Origin: Mortierella sp. BCC40632
Lineage: Eukaryota > Mortierellomycota > Mortierellomycetes > Mortierellales > Mortierellaceae
Direction: 5' to 3'
NCBI GenBank assembly: GCA_011634665.1
Contig: WAEK01000013.1
Coordinates: 232,501-296,500 of the forward strand
DNA: 64,000 nucleotides
Part shown: positions 54,482 through 64,000 of the stretch, one piece after another
Numbering within the stretch: the first letter of the stretch is position 1
How the letters are laid out: each line of letters opens with the position of its first letter
Position numbers and translations under genes: made by a program
The notes under the pieces: model-generated
What the model saw: only the letters and a program-made list of their open reading frames with translations
Databases searched by the model: none
Told to the model about the DNA's origin: nothing

Positions 54482-54574
54482 GCAGCAGCAGCAGCAGCAG
54501 CAGCAACAACCACAACAACAGCAACAACAACAACAGCAGCAACAGCAGCAATCGCAACAGCAGCAGCAGCAGCA

Positions 54575-54611
<37 letters not shown>

Positions 54612-56226
54612 TTGCCGCATCAACCATCGTCACAACAATCGAAACAACATCAGACACTGCAACAACAGCCACACCGTCCTCCACCAACACTGCGACCACA
54701 TCCTCAGCCGTCCTTGACTCAGACGATTCTGATGCAAAAGTATAGACAACAACGTCAGATGCTTCAAAAGCAACAGCAATTGCGTCAGTTGCAACTGTTG
54801 CGCAATCGATCAGCGGCTCAAGCCACACCGTCCACCAAGGCAAGCGCTTCTACGGCGGTAGCAGCTTCTCCAGGATCACACTCTCCAACCCCGCCTCGTT
54901 ATTTTGCTCCGCAGGTTGATCAGCCGATCAAGAGAACGAGTCGTCCTTTGGAATGTTCCAATTGCTTAGCCTTGGATTCATTGACATGGAAATCGAAATC
55001 TGATCTCCAAACCACAGGAGCAGATGCGTCTACTTCTTTGACAAGCGAGGCGGAAGGAAACACTGGAGGGTCTCCCAATGGTAAATTGCTCTGCCCAGCC
55101 TGTTCTCAGTATCTGCAGGCGCATGGACGATCCCGTCCTGTACCACCCTTTAGGACCAATTTTTTGAAAAAGATTCATACTCGATTCAAGCGAGAGCTTC
55201 AAGAGGTTCGATTCCAGGGTTGGCAAGATGCACAGGTGTTAGAGATTGAGGACAAGATGACGGAACGAGAATTCCAGATGGTGTTTCATGGAATGGATGA
55301 GAACGATTCTTCGAACGTTCAGAGTCGTCATTCTTCTGCCTCGCCTGCACCTTCAGTCACTCGACCGACCACGCCAACGGTCCAAGCATCCCCTTCGAGT
55401 GCAACCACGCAAGAAAAGACGACGGAATCATCACCGGTTATTCCTCGGGTGTTGGATAGTATTACTATCAAGATTGAGGACGATGATGACGATCAACCTT
55501 CCTTTATTCGGTCTGGTGCGGAGAGTGTTGAAGTTCGGACCTTTCAAAGTGAAGCTTCTGTGGGAGAATTGTTTGGTCATCGTTGGAGAACAGAGCCAGT
55601 GGTTGGATATACGTTGGTGCACTTTGGAGGTTCTGACCGAACGCGAATGGTCCCGATGAATCCTACTGTCCCATCGCTGAGTAAGAACCTTTTTTTTTTT
55701 TTTTTTTTTTTTTGAAGCGATACTCATTGTGCATTGACCAGTTTCTGAACAAACAAAAAGGGGGGAGGAGGGGAAGGAGAGACGCTAACCATATATGATT
55801 CCATTCTTTTTATCTATTGTAGCGGTGTCATTCAACCGTACGGCAGAGACGATCACATTTTCATTCCGCGTTCTTGTCAATGGTCTTTGTCTGCTTTCTT
55901 CGGGAGGAGGTCCCCCAGCTCTCCATATGCCCGAGATTGGTGATGATGATGAGTTTGAAGAGGATGAAGCAGATGTTGTTGTGGTACCCGACAATGATAA
56001 AGATGATGTGTCATCCACGTCGGCATCGAATCCCTCTTCCTCTGGGAGTCAGGCACTTGTAGAGAAAGAGACTACCTCTACTCTGAGTGCAACTCTATCA
56101 TCTTCCAAAGATACCTCAGGACAGGCTACCACATCTACATCAACTACAACTACTTCTACTACTACTTCTACTACTGTTGCTGCTACGCCCAGCCAAGGAA
56201 AGCCATCAGATAGTTCAACCACGTAA
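51200..56226 (+). CDS. Gln/Pro/His-rich protein with GATA-like zinc finger
   Basis: Probable chromatin or transcription regulator. Supported pieces: exon A 51200-51749, a long open stretch 51979-52827, a piece 52871-53010, a large exon from about 53250 to 55680, and a last exon 55823-56226 ending in TAA. A: Ser/Pro and polyQ. B: His/Gln/Pro-rich. D: Pro/Tyr/His-rich, then a polyQ region of about 75 residues, then a zinc-binding pair, CSNC at 54954 and CPAC at 55092 (C-X2-C-X42-C-X2-C), followed by YLQAHGRSRPVPPFR and a basic helix KKIHTRFKRELQEV. This resembles the GATA-type finger of RERE/MTA-like proteins but with a much longer loop. The last exon has an acidic DDDEFEEDEAD patch. The D-to-E junction is in phase. 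Junctions A-to-B and C-to-D do not close with the best splice sites (see findings), so the full protein is uncertain. Confidence 0.7.
54390..54611 (+). repeat. CAG/CAA polyglutamine tract in coding sequence
   Basis: Mixed CAG and CAA codons encode roughly 65 glutamines broken by a few Ser, Pro and a final (GCA-CAG)n Ala-Gln run. The antisense frame is an open poly-Val/Ala/Leu artefact and not a gene. Codon mixing suggests a selected Q-tract and not one recent slippage event. Confidence 0.95.
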
Positions 56227-56285
56227 TTTCTTTTTCTTTTCTTTTCTTTTCTTTTCTTTTTCTTCCTCCCCCCCTATTGCTATTA

Positions 56286-56335
<50 letters not shown>

Positions 56336-56471
56336 TTAGCATTTCCTGCCATGGGCAATATTCGCCAGTGTAATATATATCCAACGTAGAAATGCTCCTT
56401 ATGTTCTGGGTATAGGAGGAAGGGAGGGGAGGGGGGAAGGCGGAAAGGACACATCTATCACTATTATTATT

Positions 56472-56553
<82 letters not shown>

Positions 56554-56713
56554 CCAGTTTGGATTCCCCAGCTTGAGACAGTCAGGAAGAGAGGAAGGTG
56601 TTCCTGGACAATGTCTGCCTAGCTATTAAAAAATAAAAAAAATAAAAAATAATAATAATAAAAGGCACAAGGGGACAGGTGCATGCTTTGATGGAGGGCC
56701 AGCAACCAATATG
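56227..56713. other. Convergent intergenic region with (ATT)n and T42 run
   Basis: Between the GATA-like gene (+) and the ZNF706-like gene (-). Contains (TTTTC)n at 56229-56262, (CT)n at 56290-56328, (ATT)n at about 56463-56511 running straight into a T run of about 42 (56512-56553), and an AATAAA-rich stretch at 56630-56662. Confidence 0.8.
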
Positions 56714-56902
56714 CTATTTTATGTTGAATGACTCCTCAGAAGGAACGGTTTCTTTGGGATGTTTTGCCTCCATATGTTGGACCACCAGTTTGTAGTTGGC
56801 AATCATGACCTAGACAGCGATCAGCACAAGACACACATACAATCAGTAAAGCAGCTTTATTATTATTATTCTTGCGTATTATGAACTCTGTCTAACCCTT
56901 TC

Positions 56903-56936
<34 letters not shown>

Positions 56937-57328
56937 TTTTTTTTTTTTTTTTTTCCTTGGTGGGACATACCATGCACTTTGGACACTTGAACTTGTTGCC
57001 TTCAGCCATGGCCTTCAGCTGGCTCTTGGGCGGAGCATTGGCCGTAGCACGCTTTTCGGCATTCGCCCTGAGTGAAAGAGAGGTTTGAAGGAGCGGAGGA
57101 GAATCATTTTAAAAAAAAAAGTCATCCGACCGAAATGGGAGATGGTTTTCGATTTCCGAGTCTACCGTTTTTTTTCAACTCACCTGGCTTGAAGCTATTT
57201 GGAAGAGGTCATGAGAGGATGGAGACACAGATGACAATTTATTTTAGAATGCAATGATACCCTCAAAAAAGACAAGAGATGAAAAGGTGGATGATTCTCT
57301 TTCTTACCTTTTGCAGTCCGCGGGTCAT
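56714..57328 (-). CDS. Small ZNF706/At2g23090-like zinc-finger protein, with microexon
   Basis: Four exons: 57328-57308 (21 nt), 57194-57184 (11 nt), 57067-56971 and 56809-56714 give 74 residues. All donors are GT, all acceptors AG, and the phases close exactly. The N-terminus MTRGLQKLQARANAEK resembles the SERF/4F5-type basic start of this family. The C-terminal half carries a single C2H2 finger, CPKC, then HMEAKH, with the family-typical HPKETVP after it. Human ZNF706 and plant At2g23090 have the same size and order. Function is poorly known in the family; it is nuclear/cytosolic in other organisms. The 11-nt microexon was missed by simple frame-finding, as no single frame exceeds about 32 codons. 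Divergent from DCD1 with a 296-bp spacer. Confidence 0.9.
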
Positions 57329-57624
57329 GGTTGTCTGATGGAGCAAAAAAGAAGGAAAGAAAGAAAGAAGAGAGAGAGAGAGAGAGAAAAAAAAGAGCTT
57401 TCAGTCCCCCCGAGCCGATCGCAGGGCACAGAGTCATCGTTTCTACGGAATAAGCAAAAAAAAAAGCCTAGAAGAGTGGCTTTGAAGATCCCCCACTCTC
57501 TCCCTCCCCTTCCTTCCCCCCTGTCTCCCTTTCCTTCTGGCAGAAAGGGTAAAGGGTTCAGGTCTTTTCGCAAAAAGTCTCTTCCCCTTTTCTCTTTCGA
57601 TACAATGTCCAAAAAGACTTCAGG
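57329..57624. promoter_or_regulatory. Bidirectional promoter, ZNF706-like / DCD1
   Basis: 296 bp between opposed start codons. Includes a GA-rich run (57355-57396), a C-rich stretch (57487-57535) and CT-rich sequence before the DCD1 start. No individual site can be named. Confidence 0.6.
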
Positions 57625-59180
57625 ATGTTTGTCGGAGTAGTGGGGCCACCCTGCAGTGGAAAGCACGAGGTTGCTCATCTCTTATGCTCTCTCTATGGAT
57701 TCAAGCGCCTCTCCCTCAAGCCAAAGACAGGACTCTTCACCAACGGTTGCCAGTCGGATGAACCAAAGGAACAGGAGACAACATCCCCTGGCCATGAACT
57801 GATGGACCAAGCATTTGATACGATCGAGGCCATGTTGGATCATGTCACTCGGCATTGGATGGAACACTATGTCACCTGCGATCTCAACACCGTCGAAAGT
57901 ATTGCCTTTTGTCGAAAGCGACCGTTCTTTCTCCAACTCTCGGTCGAGAGTCCGATGATGGTTCGCTATCGACGGAGTGTTGCTCGGTAAGGGAGAAACT
58001 CGGGTCGTGCAAGAAGAGAGAGAAAAAAAAAAAAATACGCTACCATAGACAGCCTTTTTTCTTTTTCTTTTTCTTTTTCATTTTTCTTCTTTTTTCTTTT
58101 TTCTCATTACCTGTCTGGACTTTCATCTACCACTTTCGCCTTTATAGCTCCAAGGCCCTTGGTCAGACAGCACCTACATTGGAAGAATTTGTCCAACTAT
58201 CCGATGTGATGCTCTACTCGCCTCCTTCCAAGATCAATGACTCTCTAGGCAACACCATGGTCTCCCCTTCACTCTCGACCTTGACAGAACCTAATTCTCC
58301 TTTAGCCCGGATGGACGGATCGGACAGAGCCCTGTTGTCCAATGGCCTCCTAAACAACCTTCATGATCACTCTCCAAAGGAGAATGGTCTTGAACCGGAG
58401 CAGACCCTCACTCAGCCTGTGGAGTCGACACCATTCCTTGCTTCTTCAAACTATGACCCACCTTACAAATTACTTTCTATGGCAGATCTTGCCATTTTGA
58501 ATGATTCGTCCAATCTTCAAACCCTTCAAGAGTCTCTTTTAGCTCTTAACATTACGAATCCGGATCTACTTCGACCTAGTTGGGATTCTTACTTTATGTA
58601 CATGGCCAACTTGGCGGCTCGAAGATCGAATTGTATGAAACGTCGAGTGGGTTGTGTGCTTGTTCGGGACAAACGAGTGATTGCGACGGGATACAATGGA
58701 ACACCCAAGAACCTACCAAATTGCAATGATGGAGGTTGTAACCGTTGCAATGCTGCCACACCTTGTGGTAAAGGTCTAGATCGATGCCTGTGTATGCATG
58801 CGGAAGAGAATGCGCTGTTGGAGGCTGGAAGGGAGAGAGTGGGCACTGGAAGCATTATCTATTGCAACACATGTCCTTGTCTGGGTAAGTCTGATCTGTT
58901 GTTTTTTTTTTTTTTTTTTTTTTTTTTTGTCTGATATCTCAGGATCACCATGTGCAAGATACTCTTTAACTAACGACTCTCTTTTATGTTGGTTGAACCA
59001 ATGGTCGGGGGGAACATTTTAGGCTGTGCTATAAAGATTGTTCAAGTGGGAGTGAGCCAGGTGGTTTATTCAGAGTCGTATGGCATGGACGACCTGACTG
59101 CAGAGGTCTTCCGGAAGGCAGGAGTTGTCCTCCGTCAACATGCTACACCCGAGATCAAGCTTGATCGATCCAGTCCATAA
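57625..59180 (+). CDS. DCD1: Deoxycytidylate (dCMP) deaminase
   Basis: Zinc enzyme converting dCMP to dUMP for dTTP synthesis. Exons 57625-57986, 58148-58884 and 59023-59180 give 418 residues. The C-terminal deaminase domain starts near RPSWDSYFMYMANLAARRS. Zinc and catalytic residues are visible: HAEENAL (H338, E340) and PCLGC (C365, C368, split by intron 2). An extra Cys-rich loop, CNDGGCNRCNAATPC, sits before the active site, as in eukaryotic dCMP deaminases. The N-terminal 120 residues begin GVVGPPCSGKHEV, a P-loop-like motif, and a roughly 190-residue Ser/Pro/Leu-rich linker follows. Yeast Dcd1 also has an N-terminal extension but this one is longer. Intron 2 carries a T27 run. Confidence 0.95.
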
Positions 59181-59316
59181 AGTTTAAATATGCCTCTTTC
59201 GCCCCCCATAGTGACTGCTCCTTCTCTTAGAGAGGGAAACACCCATAAACAAGTGTAGGAGAGAATGAGGAGTAGGATCGTCTTCTCCTTTTAATAACCA
59301 ACTCACATTTCCAACA

Positions 59317-59984
59317 ATGGCCATGCAGGGATCTCTTTCCGGACTGCTGTCCGTTGTTCGCTCTGGAGCTGCCTTGACTCAGCGCACCTATTCTACTTCT
59401 GCAGCTGAGGCCGCAAGGGCTGCCGCGACAGGACATTACAAGATCACACAGACTCGCTCGGCCATTGGTGTTCCTAAATCGACCATCAAAGGTACACACT
59501 AGATTCAAAAGGGCAGGATAGAAGGGAAAAGGACTCGACACAATCATTGAAAAGTCTCAACGGCTACTCTTTTTCTTGGTCATGAGCGTTCCGCTGGGAC
59601 AGAGTGGCAACAGATTCATTTGGTCATTTGGGGCTTCCTTCCCCTTCCCCTTTTGCTCCAGCTGTGGAACTCCAACTGTTTTCTCGGACAATAGTCTCCG
59701 ACCTGCATTAACCACCACCCGGAACTTATTTCTCTCTCTCTCTCTATTTCCCTCATCCCATCCCAACAAATTACATTGACACTTGTTTAGTCCTCAAGTC
59801 GCTCGGTCTTGGCTACAGGATTGGTCGCCCCGTGTTCCAACCACAAAACCCAATCGCAGCAGGAAAGATCTTGAAGGTCAAGGAGATGGTCAAGGTTGAG
59901 AACATGCCCGGACCCATGCCCGCAGAAGGATATCAGCGTGCTCGTGCTACAAAGGGTTACAAGGTCATTGGAAAGATGATCTAG
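59317..59984 (+). CDS. MRPL33: Mitochondrial ribosomal protein uL30m
   Basis: Large-subunit protein of the mitochondrial ribosome. Two exons, 59317-59491 and 59791-59984, give 122 residues. The first 35 or so residues are Ala/Ser/Arg-rich without acids, a mitochondrial presequence. The uL30 core follows: YKITQTRSAIGVPKSTIK, VLKSLGLGYRIGRPVFQPQ, and NPIAAGKILKVKEMVKVENM. The C-terminal extension (PAEGYQRARATKGYKVIGKMI) is basic. The intron of 299 nt ends TTGTTTAG. It follows DCD1 by 136 bp on the same strand. Confidence 0.95.
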
Positions 59985-60509
59985 AGTGCGATCCAATACC
60001 AAGAGCACAGACGACAAATTCAATTTGAGGATCAAGGAAGGAGAGGGAAAACGAAAGAGAAAAGAGAAAAGAAAAGAAAAAAAAACGATATCGGATGGCG
60101 ACTCGTATAGACTGCGGAGGAGCATTAAAAAAATAACAGTATTTTACCTTATGGGACCAACTAGACCCCTAACTCGGAACGATCGGAAGGCGATTTTTTT
60201 TTTTTTTTTTTTCGCATTTGTTGATCTCGTTTGTTTGACCTAAATAGAAGTCTAGGGTCACTATCAGCATCATTCTACTATACACATGGTGCCCGCACTG
60301 ACGGGTTTGACATGGAGTCAGAGTCAATACAGCAATCTTGCTTATCCGAAAGAAGAAAGAAGAGAGGAGAAAGAGAGAAATAGGAAGAAAAAAAATGAAC
60401 AAAGAACAGAGAACCTTTTAGCTAGAAAAAGAAAAAATGAATGTCATACTGCAATATGAGAGAGCTAAATACTTTTTTTATTTTATTTTTTTTTTTATTC
60501 AGAATCTTT
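59985..60509. other. Convergent intergenic region
   Basis: 525 bp between the uL30m stop and the stop of the minus-strand unknown gene. A-rich (60040-60082), a T18 run at 60194-60211 and T-rich 60473-60499. No coding signal. Confidence 0.65.
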
Positions 60510-61629
60510 CTAGAGTGCCTCGGTTGAGTTGCTTGCTGTTGATGTTGCTGATGTCACTGCTGATATGGCAAAAGCTTCCAAGGCTGTAGGTTGAATGGAT
60601 CTCACCACAATAAAAAGAGTGAGCGGATGAATCTTTAAAGGCGAGTAAGCGACTTTTAACGTCGGTTTCTCGTCCATCGTAGTCTCAGATGATTCTGATT
60701 GCGGTTGAGTCGCCCCACGTGCCCGTTTGTTCCTGCCTTGGTTATTATTCTCTTTTCTTGATCGTTGTCGTCGACCACAACGCGTTGTCGTCTCGGCTTC
60801 TTCTTCTCCTTCTTCTCCTTCTCCTTCATTGTCTTGGTCGTCACCGTTTCCTTCCGTCTCATTTGTTGATTGTGCAAAGTCGCTTACTCTTAGACTGTCA
60901 CTGTCGTCCTCTTCTCGGATGACAACTCCTGCCAGATCATCCACGTTCTCTTGATCCTCGGTGACGATGCCTTCTTCTTTTTTGATCCTAGCAAACCCTA
61001 GGTTCTTGTCTGCTGTCATGACAGCACCACTTCTCTCCGAAGCGGCGGTTTCCCGAAACCCAAATCGGACCGTAAATTGAGGACGGTTTCCACTTGGATG
61101 ACTAGCGGATACACCGCCTGCTGCAGCCAAACGGCGACGTCTACGTCGATCTTCCACTGTAGTTGTTTCTGACAGGGTTATAGGTGTATTTGAATCCACG
61201 TTTTCGTCTGAGGGAGGGTTGTCATGACGAATCCCACCAAGGGTCACGCCGGCGTCCTCGAGTCCGTCGTGGACAGGGTTATAAGGGTCAATAGCATTGC
61301 TGGAGGAGCCCTTGGTGGTGAAATGTCCGTGACCGTAGAGTTCGAGACGACCCAAGATGAGGGGTTTAAGAATCGTGAGGATTTCCTAAGAAAAGAAAGG
61401 TAATGACGAAGAAGGGGGTTTAGAGAATGTGGAATGACTTTGGTGATGCATGTGAGCGGGCTAGGCATTTTTGAGAGGCCATCGTGGTGGAATACCTGGA
61501 AAGAGTAATCATTAAACCAGGCAAGGTCATCCTTGGTCAAGAGTAGATTTAGACAGACCACATTCTTTTTACTGACTCGAAGGTAGCGAAAGTTGCTTGT
61601 ATTGTACATGACGCGTTTGATGGGCAAAG
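60510..61629 (-). CDS. Unrecognised nuclear-type protein (3' exons of a longer gene)
   Basis: Two exons are firm: 61629-61496 and 61385-60510, joined in phase (donor GTATTC, acceptor TTCTTAG), giving the last 336 residues. The first exon reads as a compact globular segment (NFRYLRVSKKNVVCLNLLL, DDLAWFNDYSFQ), continuing into EILTILKPLILGRLELYGHG. The rest is disordered: a DRRRRRRLAAAGG basic patch, FTVRFGFRE, an acidic EGEGEEGEEEAE run, and a strong bipartite-type nuclear signal (GRRQRSRKENN, RNKRARG). The length fits a DNA-bound or chromatin protein but I do not recognise the family. The upstream exon must end in phase 1 and should lie between 61640 and 62100. Confidence 0.7.
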
Positions 61630-62560
61630 CTGAAATGGAGTAAAAGAAAGAAAGAAAAACTGGCGAGAAGGAAACATCTTGAGTACGAACGCCACCAATT
61701 TTTTTTTTTTTTTTTTTTTTTCCCTAGGTGGCTGGCTGTGTTTTTTTTTTTTTTTTTTTTTTTAGAGAATGGGAGAGCATATATCGAGAAGACGTTGCCA
61801 CCATATCGAGGAGACAATGTTCAAGCGACCAAAAGACGAGACTCATGCCAAGTGAAGGATTCAAGTTTTATTCCTAGAACTAACTCACCCAAAAAAAAAA
61901 AAAAAAAAAAAAAAAGGCTTCTCGGAAGGACTTTCTCAAATGTTTTTTTTTTCTTCAAGCTGCCACACCAAACACCACTCCATCGATCGCGTTCTATAGT
62001 AGGAGACTGAGGTTCGTCGCCGTCTGAAACGACCTCTTCATGTACCACCGATTGAATCAGGGATGTGATAAAATACACATTATACAAGCATCAAAAGGAT
62101 CAGATATCGTAGTTTGGTTTTGTTCCGAGTACGCTGTCTTGATGCGACAAGTAATAAACACTGAATCTGTTTTGTGCAAATAGTGCAACTGCTGGATACA
62201 GACGCGAGGGAGAGATCAAGCAACAGCCGAAGGCTATTTTTCTTAGTAAATGTCGGCTTGGGTCCTTTGTAGAGCCAAAGACACGGTGTTCCGAAAACAC
62301 AGATGCCAAGTCGATCCAAAAGATGCCTTGGAGCAGAATAGAAAGAGAGAGAGAGAGAGAGAGAGCAAAAAAAAAAAAAAGCAAGCAAGCAAGCAAACTC
62401 TTTGCGCGCTGTTCGACTGACAGAATCCCAATAGTCGCTCTATTGTGCCATTTGATCCCAGTCGTCCCTACTGGATCCCAGGGCGATGAATAACTCCACC
62501 TCGGAAACAACTATAAAGGGTACATATCTGTGGGTCCTGCTTTACTCCCCATTGTGAGTA
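61630..62560 (-). other. Region with candidate upstream exons, not resolved
   Basis: Several minus-strand stretches look protein-like: about 62060-61960 (QSVVHEEVVSDGDEPQSPTI), about 62330-62110 (open in all three frames) and about 62520-62440 (VSEVELFIALGSSRDDWDQM). They are probably 5' exons of the gene at 60510-61629, or of one or two others, but I could not find a set of donors and acceptors that joins them in phase. Two T/A runs (61699-61721, 61741-61763) and an A26 run (61890-61915) interrupt the region. Confidence 0.4.
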
Positions 62561-63081
62561 AATCGATGAATCGCTATGGAGAATAAGCAACTTGGATGAG
62601 TCCTGTTGGATATTGGAGCGTCACTCTGAAAAGACTGGAAGCCCCGATTCAAGTTGTGCTGTGAGATGTTCTAGACTTTTCACAAAGTAGTAGGGTTCGA
62701 AATATTCCTTAGGATCTAGTCTGTCATTTGCCAACTCGGAATGAAAACGAATTCCCATTAGTCATTTCTTATGATGTAGGTAAAGAAATATAATAAAAAA
62801 GGGGGGACGTTGTCCAATTGCCGGAGGTTATTCCCCATGGGAGCCCATGACAGAGAGTCCTGGATGTTTTTTGAATGAATGTGCTGAAAAAGTCAAGAGG
62901 GAAGAGAGTCATCACAAATATTTTGCCCGAGATCGTTGAACACGGAGGAGTGAGAGAGAGAGAAATTAAGCTTCTGGCCAAAAAGAGAAGGTGCCTAAAA
63001 GGGTAATTTCCAAAGATGGAATCCAGAACTCAAAAAAAAAAAAAAAAAAAAACTCGACTCTGCCCCGTCACCCAAAACGAA

Positions 63082-63222
63082 ATGGCGTCGCTCAATGGAT
63101 CGACATTTGAACAACGTGGGCTCGCAGGACAAATATTGGCTTGTGACAGTCGAGCGTTCATCGCCACGTTGGCTTTTAACCTTTCGATGTTGGCTCTTCC
63201 TATCAAATCGAGGCAGAATCAA
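63082..63222 (+). CDS. Possible first exon of a plus-strand gene
   Basis: An ATG in a good context (CGAAATGG) opens 47 codons of ordinary composition (for example EQRGLAGQILACDSRAFIA) and ends exactly at a GTAAGC donor in phase 0. A 20-nt A run lies just upstream. I find no matching downstream exon within the window, and the opposite strand is also partly open, so this is weak. Confidence 0.3.
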
Positions 63223-64000
63223 GTAAGCGTTGGATTGTTCGCCGACTAATAGAGAACGCGAGCTGGGTTTAGACCGTCGTGAGACAAATTCGTTTTACCT
63301 TCCTGGTGAAGTGTTGTTGTAATAGCAATTGAAACTAGTACGAGGGGAACACTTCTTTTGGATAGTTGTTATTTGGGTCTGCCTGAGCACACAATGACCC
63401 GGAGCTACCATCTGTTGGATTATGACTGAACGCCTTCTTTGCCTTGGGATCTTTGGCAGAGACTCTCACTAGAGGAGAGTTCACGGGGCACGTGCACCTT
63501 TCAGCGTTTACATTAGACCTTGCTTCCTGCCCTGCAGGGAGAAAAGAATAAAATATCTATCGTCCCTGGACCAAGTATCTAGTTATGTCTTTTTCTCATC
63601 AACTTCTGACTCCTGTCAACTTACTCCATGTTATTCTTGTTGATGTGCTACCTCCAGGGAAGTACTTGGTGCAACACGTGCCTCTATGTCAGAATCCAAG
63701 CTAGACGGCGACCATCACTGCCTATTCCGATATCTAGTTGAATACGAATAAACTCCCGTGGGAGAGGGGGAGAGTATTCGAATCATACTACAAGGGAGTC
63801 TTGCAGCGCGGAAAAGCGCCATGATGCACCAACTTTTTTATAGGTATAAAAAAAAAAAAAAAAAAAAAACATTGTAAAGCTGTTTAGGGTCGTTGGTCAA
63901 AGGTATGCCTCAGACTAACGACCCTGGACAGAGACAAACACTGGTATAGAGAGAGCGTGTGTGGCATGGAGGGAGGGGTGTATGTGTGTGTGTGTTGGAA
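63223..64000. other. Window end, no supported gene
   Basis: About 780 bp without coding signal. Contains small palindromes (CTCCCGTGGGAG at 63750-63761, CCCTGCAGGG at 63531-63540), an A run at 63849-63869, the hairpin listed separately, and a terminal (TG)n. Confidence 0.55.
63886..63925. repeat. Near-perfect inverted repeat (13-bp stem hairpin)
   Basis: AGGGTCGTTGGTC (63886-63898) pairs with GACTAACGACCCT (63913-63925) over all 13 positions, with one G-U wobble in RNA. The 14-nt loop contains AGGTATGCCT, itself a partial inverted repeat. It follows a roughly 21-nt A run by about 16 bp. Confidence 0.85.

Noticed and set aside
54343..54843. 166-codon antisense frame rich in Val and Ala
   Set aside because: Complement of the polyglutamine tract.

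Overview
This is a 64 kb piece of a fungal nuclear chromosome. The evidence is spliced genes with GT-AG introns of about 40 to 550 bp, a Zn2Cys6 transcription factor, a Mad3-type checkpoint protein, a Crz1-like zinc-finger factor, Ptc7 and Dcd1. Long Gln/His/Ser-rich coding tracts, abundant (CT)n/(GA)n and poly-A/T runs, and metazoan-like small proteins (ZNF706-type, full TBCE with a CAP-Gly domain) point to an early-diverging filamentous lineage such as Mortierellomycota or Mucoromycota. That placement is inference from gene style only. I see no virus, plasmid, CRISPR array, rRNA or convincing tRNA.

Layout, left to right. 1-180 may be the tail of a partial gene. 3183-5025 (+) is mitochondrial [2Fe-2S] ferredoxin (Yah1). 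6524-10668 (-) is a large Zn2Cys6 activator, followed by about 6 kb of gene-free, microsatellite-rich DNA. 17010-18593 (-) is an OPA3-like protein. 20304-22898 (+) is Mad3/BubR1. 23292-23756 (+) is a small secreted protein. 24943-27774 (-) is tubulin cofactor E, head to head with an ER cyclophilin at 28227-29518 (+). 29982-32381 (-) is the splicing factor Prp17/CDC40, head to head with a peroxisomal enoyl-CoA isomerase/hydratase at 32605-34275 (+). 36054-38119 (+) is a Ptc7-type PP2C phosphatase, convergent with separase at 38594-47033 (-). 49250-50716 (+) is a Crz1-like C2H2 factor. 51200-56226 (+) is a very Gln/Pro/His-rich protein with a GATA-like zinc finger. 56714-57328 (-) is a 74-residue ZNF706-like protein, head to head with dCMP deaminase at 57625-59180 (+). 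59317-59984 (+) is mitochondrial ribosomal protein uL30m, and 60510 to about 62000 (-) is an unrecognised gene.

The genes are mostly housekeeping. Mad3, tubulin cofactor E and separase all act in spindle assembly and anaphase and lie within 27 kb, but nothing shows that they are co-regulated. Yah1, OPA3, Ptc7 and uL30m act in mitochondria. I rebuilt the exon structures by hand from splice sites and reading phase. Most close perfectly. The exceptions are reported as findings: a ferredoxin junction that loses a conserved glycine, a probable GC-AG intron in separase, an 11-nt microexon in the ZNF706-like gene, and two unresolved junctions in the Q-rich GATA gene. I found no convincing previously undescribed multi-gene system. 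The best novelty lies in gene architecture and a few unexplained DNA structures.
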